NCBI GenBank assembly: GCA_016801885.1
Contig: CM028891.1
Coordinates: 15,909,017-15,973,016 of the forward strand
Source of the DNA: Toxotes chatareus
Taxonomy: Eukaryota > Chordata > Actinopteri > Toxotidae
DNA length: 64,000 bases
Direction: 5' to 3'
Shown piece by piece: positions 49,501-62,249 of the stretch. A model generated the notes under the pieces. It did not search any database, was not told the origin of the DNA, and saw nothing but the letters and a program-made list of their open reading frames with translations. Within the stretch, counting starts at the first letter, position 1, and every line of letters begins with the position of its first letter. The position numbers and the translations under genes were made by a program.

Positions 49501-52500
49501 GGAGCTGCTCACACTGAGTTTTACACAGAGAGAAACTTTGATGGAACTTCTGACTCTTGCCACACTTTAACCAAACAAAACTGGGCCACCAGGGAGTTAA
49601 CTCAATAAACCTCTGTGCTGTTTGTGTGGTGTTTTTTTTTCACACAGCTCCACAGGCGCATCTACCAGATGCAAGTGACGGTCCCAGCCACAGGCTTCAA
49701 CAGCTTCAACTACTCCTTCTCTTACCTCTGCCTCCCTGACGACAAGAACGTCTGCATCATTGATGATATTATTCGTGCCATGGAGGAGATCCAATCAGCT
49801 CGCACTTCCAACCGCTCTGTCCCAATATTGCGGTACCCAATCACGCAGCTGGCAGACGGGCGGCAGGCGTACATTGGACACCAGCTGGGAGGGGTGCAGG
49901 GGTGGGGTCCCAGTGGGGCGGTTCGAGGTCTGGGGACAGGTGCCAGGGGAGAAGGTGTACGTTCTGCCCGGGCATTGCAGCTCACCTACTACCTCCAAGC
50001 CCGAGGCGGTCTGATGGACCGGGTGGCCAGGCAATGGGAAAAGGCCTTCTGTGCAGAGTTACAGCACTTTGCGGCGTTGCACCCGAAGCTAGGGCTCTAC
50101 CCTTCCACTTCCTCTTCTCTGAGGACAGACTTCCAGTTTTCTTCGGTGCTTGCACGTCGCCCCCTGTTAGCCAGCTTGGGGGTATGTGGTGTTCTGGCTG
50201 TCCTCTGCTGCTCTATGAGGGACTGTGTGAGGTCCAAACCCTGGTTGGGACTGCTGGCTTTGCTGTCAATCACACTGTCAGGCCTCACTGCTGCTGGGAT
50301 ACTCAACCTGACCGGGGCCACCTACAACTCTACATACCTGGGCATCCCTTTCGTCATGCTCGGTAGGTTTAAAACTGATGTTTCTGATGCTAAAACAACA
50401 AATACTTCTTTCTTTTACCTTAAGAGCCTTTTGTAATTCTGTATGTCCATGCATATGTTCAGGACATTTTTTCAGAACCTATGGTTGTTGAACGGATCAA
50501 AGTCTTAGCAGCAACTATATGTAAAAACAGAAAAATCAAAGTGATGCTAACACATGACAGGTGGGAGCCACAGTGAACATTGCCATATTTCAGATGGCCT
50601 TTGTTCTCTGTCTGCTCTTTCAGTACCTCTGATGAGTTTTACAGATGCCAGCTTCAGGCTGCCGTCAATGCCATTTCAAAGTAGACAGATCATCAAAATG
50701 ACTGACAAGTGGTGGGGCATGAATTTACTGATGAATTACTGAGGGGGCGGATGACGGCACAAACAACACATTTTCTGACTGGGGGGCAAAAACTCAAACT
50801 AAAGGTTCTGAAAAAGTAGGTTGTAAAGTTCGAGCTCTTATACTGGAGTGTGGAACAAATTCAGGGCAGAAGGTTTCATACTGGTCCTCCTCATTTAACA
50901 ACAAAGTACGTTGTTTGTCACTGCTTTCCAAGCAAAGCCATGTCAATGTTTCATGATGCCTCCTGTCAGCAGGACAACATGGTTTGTGAAAAGCAGTGAG
51001 TTTTGGTGAGAAACACGGAATGTAAATAGGCACTTCATTTACAAGGAAAATCTACAGGGCACATTTAGGTCTTGTCCACACTAACACAGATATTTTGCAA
51101 AACAAAATTTATCTGTGTGGACAAAGCCTTAAACAAAAAAATTCAACCAACTGCATTTAAACAGACATGCACCTACTTTAGTCACAAACTTGAGGAAAAT
51201 ATATAATTTTTCCAAATGTATTCATACTGCTTTAGGCCATAACTTTGTTGTCAAGCACTGTCACACAAAAATCATCTTACTAGTATTTTTTTATGTTTGT
51301 TTTTTCAGAATTATATGTCCAGGAGTGAGAAATCTATCAGTGGTGTTTGAGGATTCATGTGGGTTTTATTCAGTACTAAGTTAGTAAATTGGGTTATTTG
51401 TTTTGGACAGAAATAAGATAAAGAGCAGAAAGAAGATGTTACGATGTAGGAAATGAAAAATGAACAAACTGTTTATTTCATGAACAAAATGAAAATGCAT
51501 ACCATATGTGTGAAGGTGTATAGGCAGCTTATCTTGAGTGCATAGTTACTAAATACTGCAGGATGTGCTGTACGTAACCACTCATGAACACATGTAGTCT
51601 ATACCATAATTACTCTGTAATGTGGAGGAGGGAAGGCTGCTGTTAGGCTTAAAATAACTGCAGAGAGAACAGAGGAGACGTGGGGCATAGAGACAGAGAG
51701 GGGGGTCTGATGAAATATCACTCCAAATGGGGGCTGAGAAAGGGATTCTCTTAGCAGAAAATAAAGTTAAACTGTAGTTAGAAGAAAGATGGGCAGGCGG
51801 AGAGGGAGGATGATTTTTCAGAATGCCAGTGGGAGACAGAAAAAGGTGGGAGGAAGTGTGAGGAGAGGAAAAAAGAATGGAAGATGGGTTAAGGAATGGC
51901 AACTAAAGCCGAATATTTAATGTCTTAAAAATGTGGTGCGGTGACAGCATTTTGCATCCTTCTCTTTCAGAGTCAGACATATAAAACAGTTTACAGAAGA
52001 ATAATAAGTATTACTCCATCGACAAAACAATATAAATGGTGAATCAAATCCTACACATTCTTAGCTTCTTGCTTCTCAAATGACAAGATTTGTGGCTTTT
52101 CTTTGTCAAATATGTTGCAACTTGACGTTTCATTGACCAAACGATTTATCAGTGTAATCAGAAGATGAATTAATAATGAAAATTATCATTAGCTGCAGTA
52201 CTAATATCCTGGGATTGAGAAATTTTCAAAGAAAAAAAAAGCCCAATCAGCATAGTGTTTCGATGTCTTCATGTTAGTGTTTGTGAATCTGAAAAACATG
52301 AAAAATAGCCATTCTAGCTGTAAATCAACAGTCTGAGCTTTCACCGTCTGAAATACATTTTATGACAGCGACAACAGTGATATCAAGGGATTGAAATGGT
52401 TTTGGCAAAAGACACATCCTTTTCTCCTGGGTACATTCTAATGTATTAGTGTCTGAATGTGTGTGTTTGTCCATGAGTGCACATTACCCTTTCTCTAGCT

Positions 52501-55500
52501 GGTAAATATCAAAATCCTTGGGCAAGTGCTGTCCCCAGCCTCTCTTTTCACTTTCATCCATTCTCTCTGAAACATCCCCCACCACCACCACCACATCTTT
52601 CCCTGTCATTCACTGTCTAATTCCCTCTTTTTCAGATACACACACACACACACACACAAAAATCACAGACTTTCTCAGTTGCACCCACGCCTGAAGTGTC
52701 TCGGTACGTTACGCCTCTGCTAAGGTGTTAAGTGTTTCGCCATGGTGAGGTCACTGGAGGGAGGGGGGGCTACTTGTGTCACTGGTGACTCATTGGTGCC
52801 ATGGCAACCACTGAAGAGAAAACCATTAAAAACCATCTGCTACGTGTATATAAACATGTATGTCCATGCACATGCGACTGGACACACACTAATGCACGTG
52901 GATGCATCATATATAAAGTCACTTTCAATGCAAATGGACATTGATGTGTACTAGTGAATCAATTGTTACCTGATTTAAAGATATAAATCTATTAAGGAAG
53001 GAAGTTTATCTGCATACATTTTTTGGATAATCCCTTAATTGTACTATTTTCTAAACATTTTGTTTTAATTGCATAATTTATTTCGTATTCATTATAATTA
53101 TTAATACATGATTTGTTTTTGTCTGCATACTGTTAAACGCTGAATGTTAAACATTGGGGTTAGCGTAGGGTTACTTCCAGACATCTGTGGGATCAAGTAG
53201 CATCTGCTCTCTGAGGTACGTATGCCATTAAACCTCTTCAGAGGAGAGAGTTGCTCTAACAAAATATTTAGTTGTAATTTAAAGCTGCTTTAATTGATTT
53301 TCTTTTTGGCCACTTGGGGCTTGTGCAACAAGCTGTAAACACAACATTGACATATTATCACTTTATCAAATTGTTACAGGAATCATTTCAGGGAACAGTT
53401 GCTTATTTATGCATCCAGCAGACACAGAGCAACATTTACATTCATTTGGAGTAGGGTTTCTGTCCCTCTCCTGTTAGCTCTGGCTTGGTTTCTACCAACT
53501 CCTGAGGGCTATATTTTTATAAACTTTATTTAATTAGGTAGTTTGCTGTTAACTCCTTCTAAAAGGTGCATAGAAGTGAGACTAGTTCTGGCAGGATTAG
53601 TGTGGAATATGGAATATCTAAAGGTATGTAGTTATTGGATTGTATACCGTAGTTACAAGATTTAGATGAGAAGAGACAGCTTTAACACTAGAGCTAAACT
53701 AAAATGCACTTTAGCACTGAGGGACACTACAGAGTCATTCAAATTGTCTCTGGGTTTAACACTACCTTCAACCCCATTTAACTTCAGGGGCCGGTAGACT
53801 CCATCCAAAGTGCTTGCCAGATGGTCAGATAGCTTCAGTAATCCCGGTTAAATAGGTAACGTAGCACAATTCCCTGATATAATGTAAATCCTCCATTTCT
53901 ATTTCTGTTTCCCATCAGGCCACGGGCTCTTTGGCTCCTTTGAGATGCTGTCATCATGGAGGCGAACCCGAGAGGACCAGCACGTGAAAGAGCGCGTGGC
54001 GAGCGTCTTTGAAGATGTCATGCTGCGCTTCTCCGGCTCCACCATGCTTCACCTGATGACCCTGGGCCTGGCTGCTTCACCGCTTACCAACATGGAGGCC
54101 GTCCGGCTCTTCTGCCGCACCGTCGCCTTAGCCATCACCATCAGCTATGTTTACATGTTGTCCTTCTACAGTTCCTGCCTGGTGTTTACAGGATACTTAG
54201 AGACCGGGTACAGACATGGCTGCTTCTGCCGGAGAGTCCCCAAACCAGACCGGCTGGACTCTAAACCGGCCTGGTACAGGTGTTTAATGTACACCCGTTA
54301 CCAGGATGAGACTCAAATTACCAACCCACCACACGGGGTCGGACACAGTCACGCAAATCCACCAAATCCTAACCTAACTCACACACACACGCACACACAT
54401 CCACATACTGCAAACAACCCTAATTCACATGGACACGGTCATGTGGCGAACTCCACACACTCACATCCACACCCTCACACACACTCCATGCCCAGCACAG
54501 ACCCTCATCCTCAGGACTCTCACCTTTTGCTGGGATGTGTGAGGCGTTGCTATGGAGACTGGATCACTAACACTTATGTCAAACCCTTTGTGGTTCTGCT
54601 GTACCTGGTTTACATCTCCTTTGGATTGATGGGCTTCCTTCAGGTGAGACACACTCAAACCCCAACAACACAACAAACAGTAAAACCAACACAAATATAA
54701 TTTGGGATTTTTCCACTGCCCATATAAAGCAGCTACAGCATATACATACCCTCTGCATGATTCAGCCGTCTTTATTCAAAATTACAGAGACACAAATACT
54801 CTAACACAACATGCATGTTTGTCAACAGGTGACCCAAGGTTCTGACCCCAGTGCACTGGTTGCCATGGATACAATGACAGTATTATACACCCGTGCCCAG
54901 CAACGATACTTCAGCTCATACTCCCCTGTCATTGGATTTTATATCTATGAAAGCGCCCCATACTGGAATGCCTCAGTGCAGCGGGACCTGCTTGAATATG
55001 CCAAGGGCTTCCAGAGAATCAGCTGGCTGGAAGCCTACCTGAACTACCTGTCAGACCGCAACCAGTCCACCAGCCAGCCACGGGAAAACTTCACCCGCAC
55101 ACTCCGCCACTCCTTCCTCCGCGAGCCACAGTTCGCCCACTTTGCAGACGACATCATATTTTCAGAGCGTGGTCAGGGAGAGGAGCCTGACGTGGCCGCA
55201 TCGCGGATCTTCCTGGTGGCCAAGACGACGGAGAACAAGCGCGAGGAGATGTCAGTGCTGCTGGACACGCTGCGACGCCTGTCACTGACCTCACGTGTTC
55301 GCTTCCTAATCTTCAACCCCTCCTTTGTCTACCTGGACCGCTATGCTGCAGCAGTGAGCTCCCCGCTGAGACATTCACTGTTGGCCGTGCTCTTCCTGTT
55401 GGGTCTGTCCTCTCTAGCTGTTGTGGAGCCGCTGGTCTCCGTGTGGTTGGGCCTGACCCTGCTCTCTGTGCAGTTTGGGGTGCTGGGCTTCATGACCTTG

Positions 55501-55929
55501 TGGGGTGTGGAGCTGGACTGCATGTCTGTGTTGTGTCTGATCTCAGCTTTGGGGCACTCAGCAGACTGCAGCGGCCCCCTCCTCTGTGGCTTCGCCTCAG
55601 GTCGGGGTGAGAGCAGGACTCGCTGGGTGAGAGTGGCGCTGGAGAGACATGGAGTTCCCTCTCTACAGACGCTCATTTGTTACAGTGCCGCCCTGGTGCC
55701 TGTTGGCTCCGTACGCTCCAACCTCACACGCACACTGTTCCGCTGCCTCACCCTCACGGCCGGCTGCTCGGCCCTGCACACGCTGGCGTTCCTCCCCACC
55801 CTCCTTACCTTCCTGCCCCCCTCCAAGAGCCGGGGCCACCGGCCTGGGGGAGAGGGGCAGAGGCAGGAGGTGGAGTGTGTTGAAATGAACGACAGCACCC
55901 GAGTGGTGGACCAGATCACCACTGTCTGA
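46594..55929 (+). CDS. ptchd1: Patched domain-containing protein 1 (PTCHD1), four coding exons
   Basis: Twelve-TM RND/Patched-family membrane protein of neurons; human deletions cause intellectual disability and autism. Exons: 46594-46941, 49648-50362, 53919-54643, 54829-55929; total 2889 bases, 962 residues (human 888). Start chosen because [12 protein letters not shown] matches the human N-terminus. Conserved blocks include [53 protein letters not shown]-type [10 protein letters not shown] and [13 protein letters not shown], and the C-terminus [11 protein letters not shown], a class I PDZ ligand (ITTV). TM10 carries G-H-S-A-D (GxxxD). Odd points: a His-rich insert at about residues 487-557 in the loop between TM6 and TM7, a Gly-rich 13-residue insert in the first luminal loop (after GHQLGG), and an intron at 54644-54828 splitting what is one large last exon in human. 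Confidence 0.96.
51073..51131. repeat. short inverted-repeat element in ptchd1 intron 2
   Basis: TTGTCCACACTAACACAGAT is matched in inverted orientation by ATCTGTGTGGACAA about 20 bases later, a stem of roughly 14 bases with an internal gap. It may be a MITE remnant. Confidence 0.45.
52055..52205. mobile_element. family C relic in ptchd1 intron 2
   Basis: TTCTTGCTTCTCAAATGACA, GTGGCTTTTCTTTGTCAAAT, GACCAAACGATTTATCAGTG and AATTATCATTAGCTGCAG are the left, interior and right blocks of the hAT-like element. Confidence 0.6.
54315..54527 (+). repeat. ptchd1: coding CA-rich tract giving a His-rich region
   Basis: CA-rich in-frame DNA within ptchd1 exon 3 that is read as His-Thr, His-Pro and His-Ser-Gly dipeptides (for example [12 protein letters not shown] and SHGHGH). 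About 18 histidines in some 66 codons. Third positions vary (CAC/CAT, ACA/ACG), so the tract is not a pure slippage product. Confidence 0.85.
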
Positions 55930-56447
55930 GCATGGGATGATGTTGTGTTTTTGGCCTCCTGGTTGCCATGGTGACGACTGGGGCTGGGAATTGGTTCACT
56001 GTAGCCTGAGCAGCTGCTGTGCATGCTGCAGACAAGAATGCTTGTGAAGAGAGGAAGAAAAGGAGTGAAAGATAGGAGGAATAATAGAGGCTGAAGGTCA
56101 AGAGAAAACAGATTTAAATAAGTAAAGGAGAGTCGGAGGCTAGTAAAGACAAGGAGAGAGAAAGACAGTTTTCCAGTGCATTGTATCCATGGTTACCCAC
56201 TTGTTGCTAGTGCTGTGTGGCATGTGAATGAGTTGTTTTTTCCAGCCAATCAGGAGTTGAGGATCGGCTGGATGTGACCTTATCACAGAGGAAGTTCCAC
56301 ACTTTTCACGTCTCCAAAACCTGCTTTAGATCCGATCACATTGTTTGGCTACTGCTATCTGTCCGCCATATCAAGTTGCACAAATACAGCTACAATGACA
56401 TGAGGCAATCATCTGTAACTCGAGTATTTCTACTTTAATGCTGGACA

Positions 56448-56453
56448 AATAAA
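56448..56453 (+). terminator. ptchd1: ptchd1 polyadenylation signal
   Basis: AATAAA about 520 bases after the stop, followed within 25 bases by GT-rich GGTCTTGTGTGATTTTGGCT, a typical cleavage-site arrangement. Confidence 0.65.
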
Positions 56454-57919
56454 GTCAAATGAAGGAAACATGGTCTTGTGTGATTTTGGCTGTGATGCTA
56501 ATTGTGATACTAATTGCATTTTAATGCACGTTAAGCATGCAAATGTGTCAGTGTGAGTTTTTATATGGTTTAAAAGATAAAAGGAGGAGTTATGTAAACA
56601 TAATCTGACATCAAGCTTTTCAAAATACTGTAAAGCTCAGGAAATACCTCACCTGATACTCAATGTGAGGGTGTAAACTGATACGTATGAGATTTTGTCT
56701 CCACCTCAGTACAGTGAAGGTGAATGAATTTTTGCTTACTATATATTAACCACAGAACACGTCAACAGTTTTCAATGGGACTACTTTCCACTGAAGGTAC
56801 ACTCCCCACCAAAACTCTTGACAGTGAGATCAAGGCCTCTTGTCCTCATTTCTGGTAATTCTTGAACTATAATGCTTCTAAATTCTGTCTGAGCCTTAAA
56901 GTTCTGCCTTCTCAGTTGAGGTATATGTAAGAATATGATTTGGGCATGATGAGTGGTCTAAGTGTGTGATATGTAAAGATTCTAATCTTAAATCTTCAGA
57001 TCCAGTGGCTGTCTAAAGATTTGATGTTTGCGACTCACATCTGCAACATTGCGTCACTTGTGTGTGGCCCGTGGGAGACATGCCAGTAGATAAAGAAAAT
57101 AATAACAAGGGCGATTCCTCCATTTCACTGACTCACCACTTAATGTGACCTGTATTTTCTGGTTGTGGATACAGATACAAATTGTATTAACTGTGTTTGT
57201 TTGATCATTCAGAGCTTGAAATGATGAATTTTCACTCACTGCTAAAAGCTTTACTCTGTTACAGTAGCCTGAGAACCAGCAGCCAGTGAAAGTATAGTTC
57301 TCTTTCCTCCGCCCGTGATTGTCACCCCTGAAGCGAAGGAGCTTGTTGCCTTTTATTCTTGAATTCATCTCGGTGGTTGAACGTCTGTGTGTGGGAGTGC
57401 TTGCTATTGTTAATCCAATCTCCTCTCTGACACTCACCTGAATGAAAGTATTGTTCAGGCTCTATGCAGGCGCCACAGCCATCCGCCAGCTTCCCACCCA
57501 TGAGCACTGCCCATTGGTTTTCTTTAAGAGCACATGCATGACCTTCAAGCTGAAGGTACCACAAACTGTGGGCTGCGTCATGTTTTATAAAACATTGTAC
57601 TCAGTACTTATATGATGACAGGGCTGAAGGCAGCTCTTTCTAAATATAATCGGTCTTTCTTTCCGTAGCCCATTGGTTCAAACTTAACATTGAGCCCTCA
57701 GATGAGAAACACACAGAACTCTGCCAGGTTGCCAGAAATCACCAACACCTCCCACACTCAGTCGTGCTGTCAATCCAAATGCACTTTACTGCTGCTTCCG
57801 CTGTTGTTGCTGTCTAGTTTCACAAGTAAAGTCGTGGATGGATTGTGTGACAACGAGCCCCAGGGTACAGCCATGGAAAAAAAACCCTCACCTTTCCTTC
57901 ACAGAAAGATTCGAAATGA

Positions 57920-58145
57920 CTACAAACATTTTGTGTCTTTTTGTAGTGATTTTGTGTCAACTTGTCATTGTTTTGTTGCTCTTTGCATTTATTTGTGCTC
58001 ATTTTTCATCTTTTGATTTTTTGGTCTGTCTTTGTAGTGGATTTGAGTCTCTTTGTTGTTGGTTTACATCAGTTTGCAGTAATTTAACATCTTGTGGTGG
58101 TCATTTTGAGTCTCTTTGTGGTGGTTTTATGTCCCTTAGTTGTTC
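57920..58145. repeat. degenerate minisatellite, inverted partner of the 3960 array
   Basis: About ten imperfect units built on TTTTGAGTCTCTTTGTGGTGG, the reverse complement of the CCACAAAGAGACTCAAAA motif at 3960-4135. An open frame across it (57838-58233) is repetitive and not considered a gene. Confidence 0.7.
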
Positions 58146-59534
58146 ATTGATTCACTTGCCAAGAAGAACTGTTAATAGTCTCTTCAAACAGAGGGAGCTC
58201 CCTGAACCCTCAGACCCTTGGGCCTGTGCCTGATAGGTTCATTTAATAAAGTAGACCAATATCGGAGCTATGGATTTTCACATCTGACGGTAAAATAATC
58301 AGCTGCAGTTGACATTTATATACAATAAATTTGCAAATGGTTTGGGTCGTAGTGAGAGATTGTGGAGAAACGAGGTAAACTAAACTGAACATGATCAGAA
58401 ACAGAAGTAACTGATTGCAGTAAATTGAGAAGTTTTGGACTGCAGCATTTCTACCAAACCATGATCAGCTTTCAGTTTGAATAATTAGTTGTCTCTGCTC
58501 TTGTCATCTTGCAGACCGCACACTGATTCTTTCTTCTCCCTCCCAAACATACAAGCACAGGTGCAGGCATGTGTGTGATCGAGCAAAAAAAAAAAAAAAA
58601 AAAAGATGTAGGACGGGTTTAATGTAGCACAAGCAAAAAGATCAGAGCAAGGAGCTTGACAGTGGGATTTTGATTCACTTGAGCTTGAACTGTGCTCACA
58701 TACACTCATACACTCACACACTGACAACTAAGTCACCCAAAAGTGCTGTGTCATTGAAGAAGTGCAGTTACGTGCTGCAGCTCTGCTCTGCTCCACTGAT
58801 CTGATACTGTTTTGTTATCCCTCAGAAAAAATGAACAAAGGCTGACACATGAGCCACAGTGGGAAAAAAAGAAATTATGTTGTCTCTATTGCCCCCTTGT
58901 GGCAAGAAAACGGTCAACTACTTTAATATCTACATGCCTTCTCACCACAAACACGCACGCATGCACACACACACTCATACAGATAGTACAGGAGAGTAAA
59001 AGCATACTGTGATTTGAAGAGCTGTGTTGCCCTGAGGCTGCTCTTGTCTTGTTTGGTTTCATTTTACATCTGACGTCAGATGCCATTCCTCAAATTCACA
59101 GCCCTGCCATCAGTATGCGTGTGCGTGTGTGTGTGTGTGTGCAGACACACCGAGGGAGAGGTAGACGATGTTCAACCGGTTTGTCAGCCTGAATTCAACA
59201 TTTCATTCTGGAGCCTTCCGTGTAATTTTTTGCCTGTTTTTGAAATATACTTTTTTAATGGACACATACACACTGATGCATACACACACACACTAACACA
59301 CCAGATAAAGGCAAATACTCTGTCCAGGAACTGTCTGGCCCTGCATCCTGTTACACCAGCTGCTGCCCTCCAGTCATACTGAGATTGAAAAAAAAAAAAA
59401 CAGATATGGATAAATAGATAGAGAGATTCTGATACATGCAACATTGTCCAATTTTGTTTATTATCTCTGTCTGTCTTCCCTCCTCCTACTTCTCTGTGGG
59501 GGTGTGTCATTATTTGGTCTACTCTCTCCCGCAG

Positions 59535-59903
59535 GCAGAAATCACATTTCAGAAATTCTGAGTTCCTCACTCACGCCGACATGCTGCAGACAGTGCTGCT
59601 GTGTACGAGACAGGTGGACACAGGAGGAATAACGGAGAGCGACTGAGGACAGGGACGAGAAAAGGAAGGTAGAGGAACCAGCCCAGGGAAAGACAAGAGA
59701 AGAAAACCGCTGAGACAAGCTGAGAAAGATACTTCAGTGGCGGCAGTTTTGGATTCAGGAAAGGCGGGTGAACAGGAATGATGGAGGGGCATGTGCAATG
59801 TGTGACCAGAGTGAAGATGACAAGTCCTCCTCCATAGGACTTACACACATATATACATTTAAACTCATCAACACACTCTGCAGATGCTTTTGAAAAGCAT
59901 CAG
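59535..59903 (+). other. possible 5' UTR exon of the adhesion-GPCR gene
   Basis: The segment ends at a consensus donor (AGCATCAG|gtaagac at 59903/59904), and CTCTCCCGCAG precedes it. The next plus-strand exon with a matching acceptor is the signal-peptide exon at 62246. No conserved coding frame, so it would be untranslated. The left boundary is uncertain. Confidence 0.35.
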
Positions 59904-62245
59904 GTAAGACTGCTTACTCATATTTACTCAAAAATAATTGAAATAACTCACTCAGTTTGTAACATGTACTACATAAAAGGTTGTGGATGGCGCATTCAAA
60001 GAGCTTTGATACTTCTAACCACAGTAAAAAGTGGCTGTGACAACAGAGGATCAGGAGGGAAAAAAATCTCATGAGCAATTCTAGAAATGTCTCAGTCCAG
60101 TTTTGTCACACTTCTCTTTGACTTCAAAGAGAGTCAAACTGTGAGAACATAAGTTTAGGAATGACAATAGCTGTATAATTTCTGTGTAGCCTCAAGCCTT
60201 TCCCAGGTACTGTTTCTTGTTCTGATGTGACAAAACACATGTGATGGAGTGATATGGATCAACACAATTAGATACAGGTAAAAAGCAGTGATTAGATTGT
60301 ATCTGTGTATATGATTTAACCCATTTGACACTTGTGCTGCATGCTTCACCTGGCAAACCCTGTACGTCAACATTTTTTTAATAAGCTTCTGTGTAACTGC
60401 AGACACTCCCTGTATTACAATACAATCAAGACACAGTAACATGTCTGTGTGCAAATGGTACATACATGTCTCTTTTATTGCGTGGTTATGACTGCGCACG
60501 GCTGAGTAAAGTAAACTCTGCATCTACCTCACAGATATCAAACACAGATACAGACATACATAATAACTAATCATGAGCCTGAGAAACTACAAAGGTTTTT
60601 TGCAGTTTCTTGGTTACTTTTGAAAATGGAAAATACTTTACTCAAACTTTCCTAAATATTAGCTGAAATTAAGCCCAATTAAAAAAAAAAAAAAAAAGAA
60701 AACTAAGAAACAAACAACAACAAAAAACTCACTTTCAAATCTCCTTGCAACTAGGACCAAACTGCATATGCCTTTCTTGGAAATATCCAAGTAATTTACT
60801 GCCAATTATTATGAAATCATGAAGAAAGTTTTCTGAACATTAGATGGAAAATACAGAACATGTAAAAGGTAAAATAAAACTTAGCTATCTCAGGCTTTTA
60901 CACTTAGCATTTTCATAGAATCTGACAGGACTGTAGCCAGTGAGCAGGTCAGAAATGTACTTGGTATTCCAATCTTTAAAAACATTAGCATTTTCTATTT
61001 GCATTTCAAAGTCAATTCTATATATCTATGTTAGGTGATTAAGTGCTGGAGTTGCGTGTTAGGCTTTTTGCATATGGGTACAGCTTCACCATATTCTTTT
61101 ACATACTGAGCTGTAGTCGTTGTGTAATATTAACCCTTTAAAGAGTAAACAGACATTGCCTCAACCAAAGTTTGAACATTTTCACATAAAACCTGTACAT
61201 TTGTAATTGTAATGAGTGGATTCAGTGTTAGGTTTAAAGTTGCACTGTGTTTTGTCCATTTGTCCATTTGTCCAATGTGAAGGGGGTTTCCTGTCAGTAG
61301 CCACTGAAAATTAGCACCCAACTCTGCCATTCCCCTCAGCTGGTCATAATATTTTAGCATGTTTCAGCTCATTGTTTTGGTTTTATGGCCCCCAACTTTA
61401 CTTTTTATTATTTCAGTATTTATCAGTATTACAAGTATTTATCAACTACAGAAACAGATATTTCCCTCAGGAGGTGCTGGAGACCAAGACAAAGCAAAAA
61501 GGAGAGTAAATACAAACACAGCCAAACACACAAATCTAAATGAATGCTAGTATTGCTGTGTGTCCCCTGGATGTATAAATAGGCAACTGTTTGTGAGCAC
61601 ATTGGCCACTATAGACAATATACCAAGGTTGTGGTTTTGCTTTGTTCTGCTGCTCCTGAGTGGGGAAAAAATATAATAATACAGATTACATAATTTCACC
61701 TTGAAACAAAGACAAAAAATAGTCAGAGTAACAAAACTGTTGTATCAGTATTTTCGTCCTTCAGATGCCTTGAATCTGCCGTTTTGAGCCATTATGTGAC
61801 AAACTGTATGTGTTGTGTGATACTATACTGTATCTAAATATTATAGGCGTAAACTGGCAGGTGTATCAACGACATAAAGACAATAACCTGTAACTTATAA
61901 AGGCGTGAAAGCAGTGAGGTGCAACCCAATCTGCTGTGTCCACCCCTGCCCTGGAGGCAATCCTTCCATGCAGACAAAGCCACAGATAATATTAGATCGT
62001 GTTAGTTTACCAGCTGTGAAGGGGGATCTTTTTGTGATCCCACGGTAAAAACAACGATACAGTGTGATCATATCCACAACTAGACGTGCAGTCTGCACAA
62101 GTGAGGGAGGTAATTATAGGAATAAGGGAAGAGGAAGTTGGTAAAGTGACAAGAGAAGCAGTCAGCTGAAACAAGAATGCAAAGGCACAGTCAAATATCA
62201 AACCAGTCTCCTTTAATATGAATGTATTTCACCTTGTGCTTCCAG
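59904..62245. other. non-coding DNA before the signal-peptide exon
   Basis: AT-rich, with a poly-A run near 60680-60697. Nothing here reads as a coding exon; it may be the first intron of the adhesion-GPCR gene. The longest frames (for example 60155-60523, minus) lack protein-like character. Confidence 0.55.
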
Positions 62246-62249
62246 GAGG

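Larger units (their letters stand above)
55930..59530. other. region downstream of ptchd1
   Basis: The ptchd1 3' UTR runs to about 56470. Beyond it is non-coding DNA with a minisatellite at 57920-58145, a poly-A run at about 58585-58603, and short GT/CA runs near 59119-59141. No gene is supported. Confidence 0.6.

Noticed and set aside
57838..58233. 131-codon frame with repeated Cys/Phe-rich segments
   Set aside because: It is translated minisatellite (units built on TCTCTTTGTGGTGG) and has no homology I recognise.
60155..60523. 122-codon minus-strand frame
   Set aside because: No motif, no splice context and no codon bias; AT-rich chance frame.
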